A DNA stretch of 64,000 nucleotides from Termitomyces sp. T153 (Eukaryota; Basidiomycota; Agaricomycetes; Agaricales; Lyophyllaceae): contig JACKQL020000055.1 of the NCBI GenBank assembly GCA_018296165.2, forward strand, positions 186,001 through 250,000. The letters run 5' to 3'. The translations under genes were made by a program, and so were the position numbers. Positions 33,742-45,450 of the stretch are shown here, one piece after another. The notes beneath the pieces were generated by a model, which saw only the letters and a list, made by a program, of their open reading frames with translations, ran no database searches and was not told the DNA's origin. The stretch's first letter is position 1. Every line of letters begins with the position of its first letter.

Positions 33742-36700
33742 GTGGCTTGATGTGAGGGGGAGACCCGGTCGGTCAGGTCGGTTGGTTGAAGTGTTCCGGT
33801 TTGTGGTCTTTGCGTGCGCTGATTGCATCTATTCGCCATTGCCCACCATCTCCCCTTCCTCCCTTGTCCTCTTGCTCCTCTCCTCCTCGGCCTGACTCGT
33901 TCACACCCCGGTTGTTTATCTTAGAATTGTCACGGAACAAACATATCATATACCCCCCTTGCAACTCCCCATCACGTCGCGAGCGTTGCTTGATGCCCAC
34001 CCGCATCATGTTTAATGTTCGTCATCATTCTCAAATGGCCAATGCATTGGTATCATCTGTCTTGTTCCTGCACCCTGCACTGTGATCACAACGGACCACC
34101 ATCATCCACATCATTGACACATCTCGCAATCACACGCATATATCATCATCGCCATAGGAATTGTTTTTTTTCTGCTCGTTCTTCCTTCTTGTCACTTTGG
34201 TAATCATACTGTGACATCTGGACACTTCCCTTTTCCTTTCTTATTATTGTTTATCCCTTCTTCCTGTCCTCTTTTCCTGTGTGGATAGTATACATATCTT
34301 TTATTCGACTTCCTCCCTTGCACTGAGTTTCGGTTCGGGATGCACAGCTAACTCTACTTTTATATCCCCCTCCCCTTGCTCTTTTTCTCTCTCTTCTTTT
34401 TATGGGCATGGAGTTGAATTTCAGCATCTATTTAGAATGACATACCGGACTTTAGTGGGTATAGGCGTCGGTGCCAGTACAAGTGGTGGCATAGTATGTG
34501 CTCATCACGTATCAAATCATCTATGTTTAGTCTGCAGTACTCTTCTAATAATACAAGCCTGGTGCTCATTCATCTCGTTGCGATCTAGATCCTCTGTGTA
34601 GCATTTTCTTCCAAGGCCAGTCTTCTGTCTGTCTCTTATGATGCATCGAACGTTTCATCGAAGTTCCGTATCCAAAAACATGTCTACATAAGTAACTCCG
34701 CATTCTTTCCTCCCCTAAAACTTGTCTCATTTGATTGGGTCTGAGTGCCCATTGTGCAAAAATGACTGTCGCGCCGTCACTGAGATGATTCCGTGTATCC
34801 GTACTTCAAGTCATGTCATTACTGTATTCCATACATGATAGCCACTGCTGCCACTGGAACATTGTACCCCTTTCGAATATATAGGAGGTGATGTCACTGG
34901 TTGTCTTCTTTTCAGAATAGACCTCGGCGCCACAATGATGAGTTGATAAATAGGTTAGCTAGGCAAAATTGAATCGCGAGTGCTACATCAATATGTAGGT
35001 CTTGTCACTAACCATGTATCACGCATCATGATCCGCGTCTATCCTTTCATTTTTAATCTGATTGAAACAAGCAAGCGGAAATAGATGACTCCTAGAACAA
35101 CCTCAAATACGTTTGAAAATCTGATATGCACAAAGCCAAAAAAGGGATACATTTGAAAATCTGATACATATGCACAAAGCCAAGAAAGGGAGATGACCCA
35201 TTTGGAAGGAGGAACGACGCGACGCGACACACACGTGCTGGGAAAAGTATAACGGCGATCTCTGAACTGAACGCCCATCCTCTTTACTCTCATGCATCTC
35301 TGGCGGCCATAAGATGTTAGCAAAGACTGTTGTGGGAACATAGGATAGGCTCTTTCACAAGGCGAAAATGATGCCGATCACAGAATTGGACCTCCGTCCA
35401 ACCTCCGTCTACTTCGCGTAGAGTACCAAACAAAATCTAGCTAAAAGCCTACTTTTATCAACTGGTCTTAAGGGAGTCTGTGATCAATGACCGCCACTTC
35501 TTCATGTGGCGTATTTGTACTACCCAAATTTTTAATTTCCGAATTGTTCTCGCGCCACTTAGAGCAATTGAGGCTTATATGCTTTTAAGATCATTGTTAA
35601 TGCAAGGTGCGCTTCGTCCCATACCTAATTAATCGTTAAGTTTATCTTATTCCGGTGTGCTCTAGCAATTCGCATATACTCGCCCTTAGAACCGAGGGGT
35701 CGAAGCGCAAATACATAGCGCGTCTACCTTCACCTGGGAAGGATAAAGATCATTCCTGGCTACGGAATATTGTGTTCTCGGTGAACTCGTAATTGGAGCC
35801 TCGGTCACTTTCAAAAACACCGCTCAAGTTGTTATCATCACCTCATTCTGCCGTGTGTATAAGTCATCCTCGGTCCGACCAGAAACTACGATCTCACAGT
35901 GGACTAGACGAAATCCACTTCGGACGGCCCTACCGTGCCCTTCTCTCAACCACTCACACCTCCTCATCCCCACTTGACTTGATTTGCTGGTATTTATGCA
36001 TTGGTGTCATACTTCTCGTCACCGGACATGGGCGTGGCATGAGGGCCAGGAAAGTCTCTACAGATTTGGTCTTACGTGATTTTTTCCTCCTTGTGTGTAG
36101 ATGGACCGTCACCTAGGCCCGGGTGCACTCAAAGTTTGGTGACCTTCAACATGCTCTCTCGGAGTCTCATGACTCATCCCGTCCTTCCAAGGGACAAATC
36201 GACTCGGTTCATGCAGCCACGCTATTCGAATACAGGTCGCCTCATTCATATAAACCCCGATTCATGGCAACGTGCCTCTGTCCAGGGCGCCATTCGTGTA
36301 ATTGAAGGCATTCCATTGCCAGTTATTTGGGCTTAAACCGCCATTCTGTTTTCCTTGACGCTTCAAATGAAAGCTTTCAGACTGTTGTTCCTTTGTTTTC
36401 GATGCGACTTGAACGCAAAATGATCTCTGGATGAGTTGTTTGGAAAAATTTCCTATGGCTTGTTGCGATAGCACGTTTGATACGTGAATTCAGGAACTCA
36501 CCAGAAGCCCTTTTGATAACTTATTTTGTAGAAGCATTCCAAGACAGCTTACTTACTTGAGCCGATCAATCGGGATAAATAGCAAGCCCCATCAGGCAAG
36601 GTCGAACAGAGACGCGCGACCTGAGCCGACACGTTGCCGGGGACTGCTCAGGTGATGGATGTTCCAATTTCCTGCATTCCCAGCGGGTGTTGGTGGTCAA

Positions 36701-36769
36701 CTCTCTACCTCGTGGCTGATTTTGGTCTCTAACCGGGAGGGTCGAGTTTCACCCCTTCATTTCGCCACC
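33742..36769. other. Long intergenic region (3 kb)
   Basis: Pyrimidine-rich, without a supported gene. Short readings (34281-34601, 35793-36116) lack protein-like patterns or splice continuity. It contains a small direct duplication at 35107-35190. Confidence 0.45.
35107..35190. repeat. Small direct duplication (40 and 44 bp)
   Basis: ATACGTTTGAAAATCTGATA and TGCACAAAGCCAAAAAAGGG (35107-35146) recur as ATACATTTGAAAATCTGATA, CATA and TGCACAAAGCCAAGAAAGGG (35147-35190). Confidence 0.85.
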
Positions 36770-39700
36770 ATGGCACCTCCCCCTCCCATCTGTCTGCCGT
36801 TCGGCATCGGTGGTTCAAAAAACAGACGTCGTCTTTCTTGGTCAAGCTCTGGCACTGCACAAGAACACAACATCCGGTATCCGTCCTACTCGCCGACGTC
36901 GACTATGAACGATGGAGCAGAGAGCATCACCTTTCACTCGGACTCGGAAAGATACGACGAGATTCCGAACAGCCTCCCGGAGTTCCATGGTACGGACTCC
37001 AAAGGTCGCCCGAAGCTGAGTCGCGGAAACACGATGACTGGGACGAAGAAATCGGCCATTTCGACGAAATTCGGTTATGGATGGGGAATTGGAAGGAAAA
37101 ATAAGATGAAAGAGGCGGACGCGGAGGAGGAAGGAAGATTTTCTGGGGAGTCCCAGACGAATCTCCCTGTCTATGAGCCGCCCACGTCACCGCCTACGCG
37201 GAGCAACACACAGGATTCATATGCCAGCAAAACTACCCAACGGTCGCACGATAGAGTTCAAATACAGGATTCTCCCAAGGCCCGGGATTCGCTCAATCTC
37301 AGAAGAGGCGACTCGCAGCGCAGTCAGACATCGCACAATAGCCATCGAGCCCCCCACTCAATACGAGCACAAGACTCTCCAAAGGTCCAGGATCTTAGGA
37401 GAGGAGACTCGCAGCGCAGTCGGGCATCGCACGATAGTCACCGATCTCCCCACTCAGTTCAAACACAAGATTCTCCAAAGGCGCAAGATTCTCTTGATCT
37501 CAGAAGAGGCGACTCACAACGCAGTCAGGCTACCCAAGCTAGTCATGCTACGCACTCGAGCCACGCCTCGAAATCCACTCACCGAAGTGCGGTGCAAGTG
37601 GGCCCCGCTCCCGGCACACCGAAACCTCGTTACGCGAATGATTCTTCAAGCACTCTTGTTGGATCTGCTTTGGAGCGTAAGATGAATGAGGTCGATTCTA
37701 TCCGATATACAGGGGATACAACGGAGAGGCTACAGGATCTCCGCCGTCACATGGAGACACACAAGCTCGACTACTAGTGCGTAACTTCTGGTCTCTTTGA
37801 CACAAAATTTACAATACATGTTGCAGTATAATACCAGGCGAAGATGCTCATGGATCAGAATATGTCGCTGAAAGTGATCAACGGCTTCAGTATATTTCAG
37901 GGTTCTACGGAAGTAATGGACTTGCAATTGTTACCATGAATTCAGCATATCTATTCACGGACGCACGATACTGGACACAAGCTCAAGAGCAGTTAGATGG
38001 GAACTGGACTTTGATCAAAGCTGGGTCTGTTGACGGACCTAAGGATTGGATCGAGTGGCTCATAGTGAGTGTTACCCATCTCTGTCAGTTCTTGTCCATT
38101 CAACACCCCAACAGGGTCAGGTTCGTGAGAACCTTCGAATCGGTGTCGATGCTCGCATGCTAGCGTATGAAAAAGCCACGCTAGTCTATAATGAGATTCA
38201 ACGATTCAGCAACTCGAGATTTGTTTACCCCCCTCAAAACCTAGTCGATCTCATTTGGAAAGACAAGCCTCCGAAATCTAAAGCGCCCATTTTCATTCAG
38301 CCCATTGAGTTCTCAGGTTCGTGGGGTCTTGGAGCTTTGTTGTTCCAATGCTCATGCCATTTTTCAGGGGTCAGTGCCGCGACCAAGTTGAACAAACTAA
38401 GAGAATGGATCAGAAAGTATCCCCCAAGCATTCCTAGCTATTCGAAAAGGGACACTCCCAACTCAAAAGAAGTACAAGAAGGAACGCTGATAACATCATT
38501 GGCTTGTATAGGTAAGTTAATCCACCCCATTCCATATTGCACTCTAACTCAATATCCTCAGCGTATCTTCTAAATCTTCGCGGTTCTGATGTGCCCCATA
38601 ACCCTCTTTTCCACGCATACCTTTATGTGGGACTTGGGCATAGCGTCCTTTTCCTGGACCGCGATAAAACCACCGCAGAAACCAGCGAGTATTTGAAGAA
38701 TCTTGGCGTTGACATTCAAGACTACGGTGATCTTTGGACATGGATACGAAGGGGACAGTACGGTGAGGGAAAGGTTCGTGCCTTTGCGTTTTATTACCAA
38801 GTTCACCGTCATTCTCATCCTGTATGTAGGTTATCATTTCACCTCAAGCATCATACGCTATCTCCCTCATGTTCACACACTACCGGTATACTGTCGCTCC
38901 CTCATTTATCGAAAAAATGATGGCCAGTAAGAATGAGACGGAGCTCGAAGGCTTGAGACGGGCGTATTTGCGGGACGGTGTTGCTTTTGTCCGTCGCGCG
39001 TGTCTCGGTCGCTGCTTGTTTCCTGTGCTGACCACAGAAAAATCAGGTGAAATTCCTCGCGTGGCTAGAAGGCAAGCTACAAGACGGATACGATATCACT
39101 GAATACGAGGCTGCTTCCCGTTTGACCGAGATGCGTCGGTCTGGAAAGCATTTCATGGGCATTGCCTATAAGTCTATATCCGCAACAGGGTCTAATGCTG
39201 CCCTTTCACATTACACACCTCGGAAATCGACAGCCAAATTCATCGAGCGTGATACACCGTACCTCAAGTGGGTATCCGGTGATCCTTGGTCCTCTTCTGA
39301 TTAGCTGACTTCTTTCCCTAGTGATTCTGGCGGACAATATCGGGATGGTACGTGCGATACCACACGAACCGTTCACTTTGGGCGACCTACAGCCGAGCAA
39401 TGCGAAGCGTATACGCGAGTCCTCCAAGGCCATGTGGGTGCCCTTTGACAGAACGTCTGGACAATTCATTGATTCCTGATAACAGATTGCTATTGATAGT
39501 GCAGTCTTTCCTGAGGGCACTTCTGGAATACAACTTGACGTGCTTGCGCGAAAGGCACTCTGGAGGGATGGCTTAAACTACAATGTGCGTGAATCAATCC
39601 ATCGCCTCAGTCTCCGATCTCGAAGTACATCTGACCTGCCTCGTGTCTGCAGCATGGAACAGGTCATGGATTTGGATCCTTCTTGACCGTTCATGAAGGA

Positions 39701-40271
39701 CCGCACAGTTTCGGGAACAACGTTCCACTGGAACCTGGTTATGTCATTACCAATGAGCCTGGTTTCTGTGAGTTGCGATCCTTTGAGGCTGCCTCGTTAT
39801 ACGAGATCCCGGCACTCAACAACTTACGTACAGATCACGAGGGCAAATGGGGTATTCGCATCGAGTCTGCGCTTGCGGTGAAACGGGTCAAGGTAAGCTT
39901 CTCTTTTTCTATCACAAAGTCTATACATCATTGTGGACTTTCTTCTCTTGTAGACGAGAGGCGAATTCAATGGCAACGTTTGGCTCGGCTTTGAGCGCCT
40001 TACATGTGTTCCCATTCAAACGCGCATGGTAAAGGAAAGCATGCTCACCAAGGAAGAGAAGGCATGGCTCAAGGTTAGTCCTTGTTTATTTATGGCATGG
40101 TGTTATCTTATACTCACAATCCCTCAGGAACATAACCAGCGCTGCTACGAAAAACTGTCGCCTTTCCTCAAGGAAGACAAGCGAGCCTCAAAGTGGCTCA
40201 AGCGTGAGGCTGAGCGGGGCATTGGTCTTGCTACGCTTCCTGGTGGTGTTGTTCACATTGATTGGGACTAG
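36770..40271 (+). CDS. Xaa-Pro aminopeptidase (aminopeptidase P, M24B) with long repetitive N-terminal extension
   Basis: Removes N-terminal residues before proline; a dinuclear-metal enzyme, normally cytosolic. The start ATG is in CACCATGGC. Exon 1 (36770-37776) codes about 315 residues not found in ordinary family members: Ser/Asp/Arg-rich with three copies of [20 protein letters not shown]. The first intron (GTGCGT...TTGCAG) overlaps an apparent TAG, and frame continues into [20 protein letters not shown], the standard beginning. Two creatinase-like domains follow, then the pita-bread domain with all metal ligands: [15 protein letters not shown] (two Asp, about 39323-39365), HGTGHGFG (about 39650), ITNEPGF (about 39750) and RIESALAVK (about 39860). 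It ends GGVVHIDWD. About ten exons and about 940 residues against the usual 610-620. The extension may target or regulate the enzyme. A chance annotation fusion is less likely because one exon spans both parts. Confidence 0.9.
37238..37510 (+). repeat. Coding repeats in the aminopeptidase extension
   Basis: Three units of about 36-39 codons containing GATTCTCC(C/A)AAGG, AGAAGAGGCGACTCGCAGCG and CACTC around 37265, 37370 and 37463. Translation is [20 protein letters not shown]. Confidence 0.8.
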
Positions 40272-40868
40272 ACTGTTCGTTCAATTTCTTGATACCTACT
40301 ATCTATGTCATTGCGATACCTTTACAAACCTTTTTAGGACCTGCTTCCCTTTCACCCGAATTACTCTCACCTTTCGTCCTACCTCCGTTTCACGAACTTG
40401 ACTCCTGTAAAATATTGATTACGTTGTAGTTTGTACTTCTATACATCCCATGGACAATTAGGGCATTGGATAAGTGTCCGTTCTATTAGTATGTATCACC
40501 TACCAGTAATTTATTGACATGTTAATAGATTAGTGCAGAGCACTTATGTTGTATAGTTACGACGTTTTTGCACTCTCCTTTGAAGGTTGTACATATCACA
40601 CAGTGGAAACCTTTCATTTCAAGGACGATAGCTAAGTCCAGAGCACTTAATGTTGTATAGTCACGAATCGTTTTTGCACTCTCTTCTGAAGGTTTCGAGA
40701 TATGCAGTACATATCACATAGTGAAAACTTTTCATTGAAAGGACGCCTCAATTCCACGCCGAGATGGTGTGCGTTTGACAACGTATGTAGAACGATGTAT
40801 AACCCAAGGACGAGATAAAAAACAATAGAACAGGATGGTACAATAGACAAAGATAATTGACGCCCGGA
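40272..40868. other. Intergenic between convergent aminopeptidase and Nog1 genes
   Basis: Contains the 3' ends of both genes and an imperfect tandem duplication (40535-40627 / 40638-40745). No additional gene was seen. Confidence 0.5.
40535..40745. repeat. Imperfect tandem duplication of about 100 bp
   Basis: CAGAGCACTTATGTTGTATAG...TTTTTGCACTCTCCTTTGAAGG...ACATATCACACAGTGGAAAC...AAGGACG recurs once with small insertions and substitutions. Confidence 0.85.
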
Positions 40869-43320
40869 CTAGCGTCTCTGCGTCTTGCCACCCTTCCGCT
40901 TCCCAGCAAAAAGATGCTTCGGCTATAGTGGAATTGGCATATGAGGGATCCGCGAGGTAAACAAAATATAACTTGAACAACCTACCATTTTAGTGGTGAT
41001 GTCGCGATCGCCCTCTCCAGCCTTCGCAAGCATATTTCGCGACCTCTGGCCAAGGTTGCGCAATTTGATCGCACGGCCAGCTTGCTAAAAACAAAAGGTC
41101 AGATGATAGAAAATGGATAAAACCGAAACAAGTACGAACCGTTTCGTCTCGCAAACCAGCCAGTCTCCGATCTGACTTGGGTGCTCGCCTGTTGACAGCC
41201 ATAACCGCTCCCGAATTATCTTTCGCCCTCTTTTTAGGTACTTCCTCGCCGTCCACATCCATCTGGTCATCATCCCCGTTGCCTTCCATGTCCTCGTCAT
41301 CATTCATGTCCACATCCTCATCGGCATCCCGTTTGCGCTTAGCACCTTGTATCTTGGCAAGTATCGCTGCACGCTCCTGAATCCGACTCGGGTCGAGGCC
41401 AGCCTTCGTTAACTCGGTCGTAAGCTCTGATAATGTGCGGAGGCCCGCGGTACGTGGTAGGCGAGCTTGATTTCTCTTGGATTTCTTGATACTCTGTGAT
41501 TGTACCTTATGCGCGAGCGCAATTCTGGCTTCTTGGGCTTCACGCTCGTCGTCAGAATCGAACTATGGATGGGCAAGGGTGAGGTTGATGAATGGAATGG
41601 ATGAAGAAAAGGGATTTTACCATATCCTCCTCGCTGTCGTAGAATCCTTCGGCCTGGAGTTGTTCTTCCTCACGTTCTAACGCCTCAAGTTTCTCGGCAA
41701 TATCGGGATCAATAAAGTCAGCGATATTCTTCCCATCCATGATTTCAGGAATGATGTCTTCCTTCCATTCAGGGTTTGTAAGTAGATAATTCTCTGCACA
41801 TCGACAGTGATCAGTATCAATGGAAAGGAAATAGATAGGACATACCCCGCATGTTGATGTTATATACACCGGGCCCTCCGTTCTCAGCCTCAACATCCTT
41901 CGCCAACTTCTTACGGTCAGGGTCTTCCTTATCATACTTCTTCCTTTCCCTCACTGTATCGGGGATAAACGGCGCCCTAACGACATCGTCGCGAGCCTTG
42001 GGTTGCGCGACGTGTATCCGGTTGATTACAGAGTTGATCTTGCTACCTTTGAGTTTGTTTTCCACACGGGCAGCGAGGAGTGCATCACAGGCTTTGTTTT
42101 TGAGCTCCATGACGCCCTCTTCGGAGTAACAAGACACCTGGACACATTGTACACCTTCATCATCTATGATCTCTTGTACCAGGGCACGCGAAGTAGATTC
42201 AAGGTCCTCAAGACGCTTAACGTCGATTTTGTTAATGACGAGGAGAGTGGGTTTGCCATTGAAGAGAGGCTTAATGGAGTGGAATAGTTTACACTAGTAT
42301 CAGCAAGATGAAACATTTAGTTCAAGCGAATCGGGATAAAGCAGAATACAAGAACGTACTTGGGCTTCTACGGTGTACCCACATTGTTCACTAAGATCCA
42401 TGAAGTACAATATGCAGGATTTTAGGTGTGCAAGGGCGGTGATGCTCTGCATCTCAATTGTGTTCATTTCCTCAAGAGGATGGTCTAGAATTCCAGGGGT
42501 ATCTATAACTTGCCATCGAAGGTATTTGTAATCCAGATGGCCGACAAAAAGTGACTTTGTGGTGAAGGCATATGGCTGGACATCGACGTCGGCACGAGTG
42601 ACCTTGTTGATGAAGGATGACTTTCCGACATTCGGATAGCCACAGATGAGAAGTGTTCGGGTGTTGGGATCGATGGCAGGGAGACGTGATATGTGTTGTC
42701 GTACTTGTTCAAGGTAGGCGAGAGGGTCTTTTTGGCGGCGCATTATTGTCGCCATGCTAGTTTCAAATCAGCTAAAATCCACATCCAATATACAACCCAT
42801 CTCACCGACCAAGGGCTGCCTTTTTGAGCTGCTTGCATCGATACAAGCTGTCACCAAACTTGAGCAGACGGCAGTAATCTTTCGCAACGTGGTCAATAAG
42901 ATGCCTCGCGGTCCGCAGCTGACCCAAGGCAAGTTTGTAGTGGTTTTTGTCATAAAGAACATTCAAGAGCGATGAAAGAAACGGATGAAGGTCCTACGAG
43001 GAGCACAGCATATTTCAGAATGAGATATCTCGAAAGTCCCAATTTACGTACCTCAAGCATAGGAAATTCAGTCAAAATAGCTGCCAATTTCTCTTCAAAA
43101 GAATCCTGTGTGAACTTGACCTTTCTCATATAGAAATTTCTGATACGGCTGATTTTGAAGTTCTTGTGAATCACCTAGAAACCAATTAATCTAATTACTA
43201 TTGAACAGATACCAGTGCTCGCACCGTTGGTGTTTTGCGTTGAGTTTTCGACAGCACAATATCGAGAAAGTCCGCGGCCGTGGGCACGGGCGAGATTGCC
43301 TTGAGTCCGCTAGTCGACAT
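40869..43320 (-). CDS. NOG1: Nucleolar GTP-binding protein 1 (60S ribosome assembly)
   Basis: Essential GTPase that acts in nucleolar and nuclear pre-60S particles. ATG at 43320 ([20 protein letters not shown]). The N-terminal NOG1 domain continues through [17 protein letters not shown] and [20 protein letters not shown]. The G domain (about 42755-42180) has [17 protein letters not shown] (G1), [11 protein letters not shown] (G2), [10 protein letters not shown] (G3) and [12 protein letters not shown] (G4). Then come the conserved [33 protein letters not shown] and [17 protein letters not shown] basic/acidic C-terminal region ends [11 protein letters not shown], stop at 40869. About eight short introns; roughly 650 residues, matching yeast Nog1. 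It is convergent with the aminopeptidase gene and divergent from the 7-TM gene. Confidence 0.96.
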
Positions 43321-44155
43321 CTTGGCTAACGACAGCGAGGTGGCGGCGACGATGAGGGGTATAACTCGGCGACTCACTTGAATTCGAAATCGATCACTTT
43401 GTCAAAAATATTATTCCCACACTCCAGGCAGAGCACGTGGTAAAGGAGCTGACAAATCCCTCTTCATTTATTGAGATTTATTATTTACAGCCGGGTTTGC
43501 ACAAACCTTTGATGAATATCACAGAGTATTGGGGCTCGTTTCAATATTGCCCTTTACGGAACCTCACCTCACTGATCTTCACTCGAGCCTCGCTTTCAAA
43601 TCAACTATAGCATTTAACTGTACCCATTTTTGCATCGCGACAAATTCGGATTCAGTGCAACAGCTTTTCAGCGCAACAGCTTTTCCAGCTCATGATGTTC
43701 CGCATCTGCGAACCGTCATTGTACTCTGCTCTCAGAAATGACTCGTCTAGAGACGTCCGATTATCGGGTTTTGCGTCGATGATCAGTTTTTGCAATTAGT
43801 TCACAGGCAGAAATGACATCATAGTTCTTCAGACTAAACCCACTTGCTGTCGACTCAAAGATGCTCGCTCTATGTAAAACCATTCATTGTCGCATTGTAG
43901 GATCAGATGTTTCAGGAGTTTCCCCTAGCATTTAACATCGTGTTGTTCCAGGAAACAATTCAATTCAGACGATCCACAAAGAACTGATGGCCCCTGCATC
44001 AGTTTACGGCAATACAGCTAATCCAGCTAGTATGTATGTGCTTCTGCTCGGCCATTGGGCCTGCATTATCAAATAAAGTGGCACTTAAAGTCTTCGTTTT
44101 ACTGCGATACCCTCATGCCCATTACTTCCTTTCCTTCTTCCCCTTGCTAGACGCC
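43321..44155. other. Divergent promoter region between NOG1 and the 7-TM gene
   Basis: 835 bp, AT-rich, with an imperfect local repeat CAACAGCTTTTC(A/C)AGC near 43660-43690. No gene is seen. Confidence 0.45.
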
Positions 44156-45450
44156 ATGGATGCGTTTGTGAAAGAGATTAACGAATCTTACTTCAACGCC
44201 TGCAACTTTGAATCACTCATGCGAGGTAAGGTTCATTCCAGTGTCCCACAAAGGTCCTTGGCAATGACATCCCCCAGGTATCCACTTTGCAGTATTTCTC
44301 ATGGCACTTTCCAGGATCTGTACGTCTTCCATAACCATTCGCTTTCCTAGTCTGATAGGACGTGCATACAGATACAGGTCCCGAACGCAGTGCGCGATCG
44401 CGTAAAATAATGACAGTTCTCGTCTTCCTCTTCTTCATAATGTCGACGATTCACCATGCCGCGTATTGGGCATATGTCCGACGCGCCTTCATCGCGCATG
44501 GAGAAACAGCCGAGTCGATAGCAGATGCACTTAATGAGTATCCCGTGTGGTTTACTGGCACCACTTCGGTGTCAGATGCGAATGCTATTCTTGCGGACAG
44601 TGTAATTGTAAGTCACGCTCTTGTACTACAATGTTAGTAATCAAGTATTCATTCTCCCAGATCTGGCGCACTTGGACTGTATGGGGGCGGTCATGGAGGG
44701 TTGCTATCGTGCCCACAATATGCACACTCCTCATGACAGGTACGTCTATTGCTTCCACCTTTAATACAAAGCATCAATAGACGACTTCATTTGTGTAGCT
44801 TTTTCTATCATGGCGATCTTTGAAACGGTAACTTCAACAACCTTCGGTGCAGTTGGTGTGGACTATGCAACTGCGCTTTACTCGACATCGCTTATCACTA
44901 CATTATACTGCACGGCCGCCATTGTCTATCGCGTTGTCCTAGTCAACAGATACAGTCCCTTTCGATACCGTCTTCGATCTTATCGTGGGGTCATCGAGAT
45001 CCTTGTGGAATCGTCAGCCCTATATTTCATCGCGACACTCTTTGCTTTGGTTGCGTACATCTGCAGTGGCCCCGCCTCCGAGTTCGCTTCTGCCTTCTGG
45101 ACCTCCATCACGGTACGTCTGACAAACTCAAACTGATTATTATGAAGTTCATGGGGGATGTTGTGTAGGGAATAGCACCGACCCTCGTCATTGCCCGTGT
45201 CGCAGCAGGAGAGGCTCGGCCCAACGAAACATGGAACGAAACGCGTCAAGGTCCTGTATTGTCCTTCCTCCGATTCAATAAGACGTACGATGAAAACCGC
45301 AACGAGCTCGGGACGACAAGCATGAGTACACACACGCGCAATTCAGAACACGTCGCTGACGCCTATGTCGATGACGTTGAAACTTCTGCGCTGTCTAGGA
45401 GTGCAGAGACGTGGGAGCTGCATCTGAAGAAAGAGAATTCGACTATTTAA
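44156..45450 (+). CDS. Seven-transmembrane protein of an uncharacterised basidiomycete family
   Basis: Exons 44156-44225, 44278-44319, 44372-44607, 44661-44739, 44799-45112 and 45169-45450 join in frame to 340 residues. Seven hydrophobic segments follow one another: GIHFAVFLMALSRIY, IMTVLVFLFFIMSTIHHAAY, ILADSVIIWRTWTVWG, VAIVPTICTLLMTAFSIMAI, LYSTSLITTLYCTAAIVYRV, EILVESSALYFIATLFALVA and WTSITGIAPTLVIARVAAG. The WRxWxVWGxxW motif after TM3 and the ER...SSALY motif before TM6 are typical of a large mushroom family with no known function. The C-terminal tail (about 75 residues) is hydrophilic and Ser/Thr/Glu-rich. It is plausibly receptor-like, but that is inference. Confidence 0.85.

Noticed and set aside
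37774..37777. Stop codon separating the repetitive protein from aminopeptidase P
   Set aside because: The TAG overlaps a GTGCGT donor; splicing to 37827 restores the conserved enzyme start in frame.
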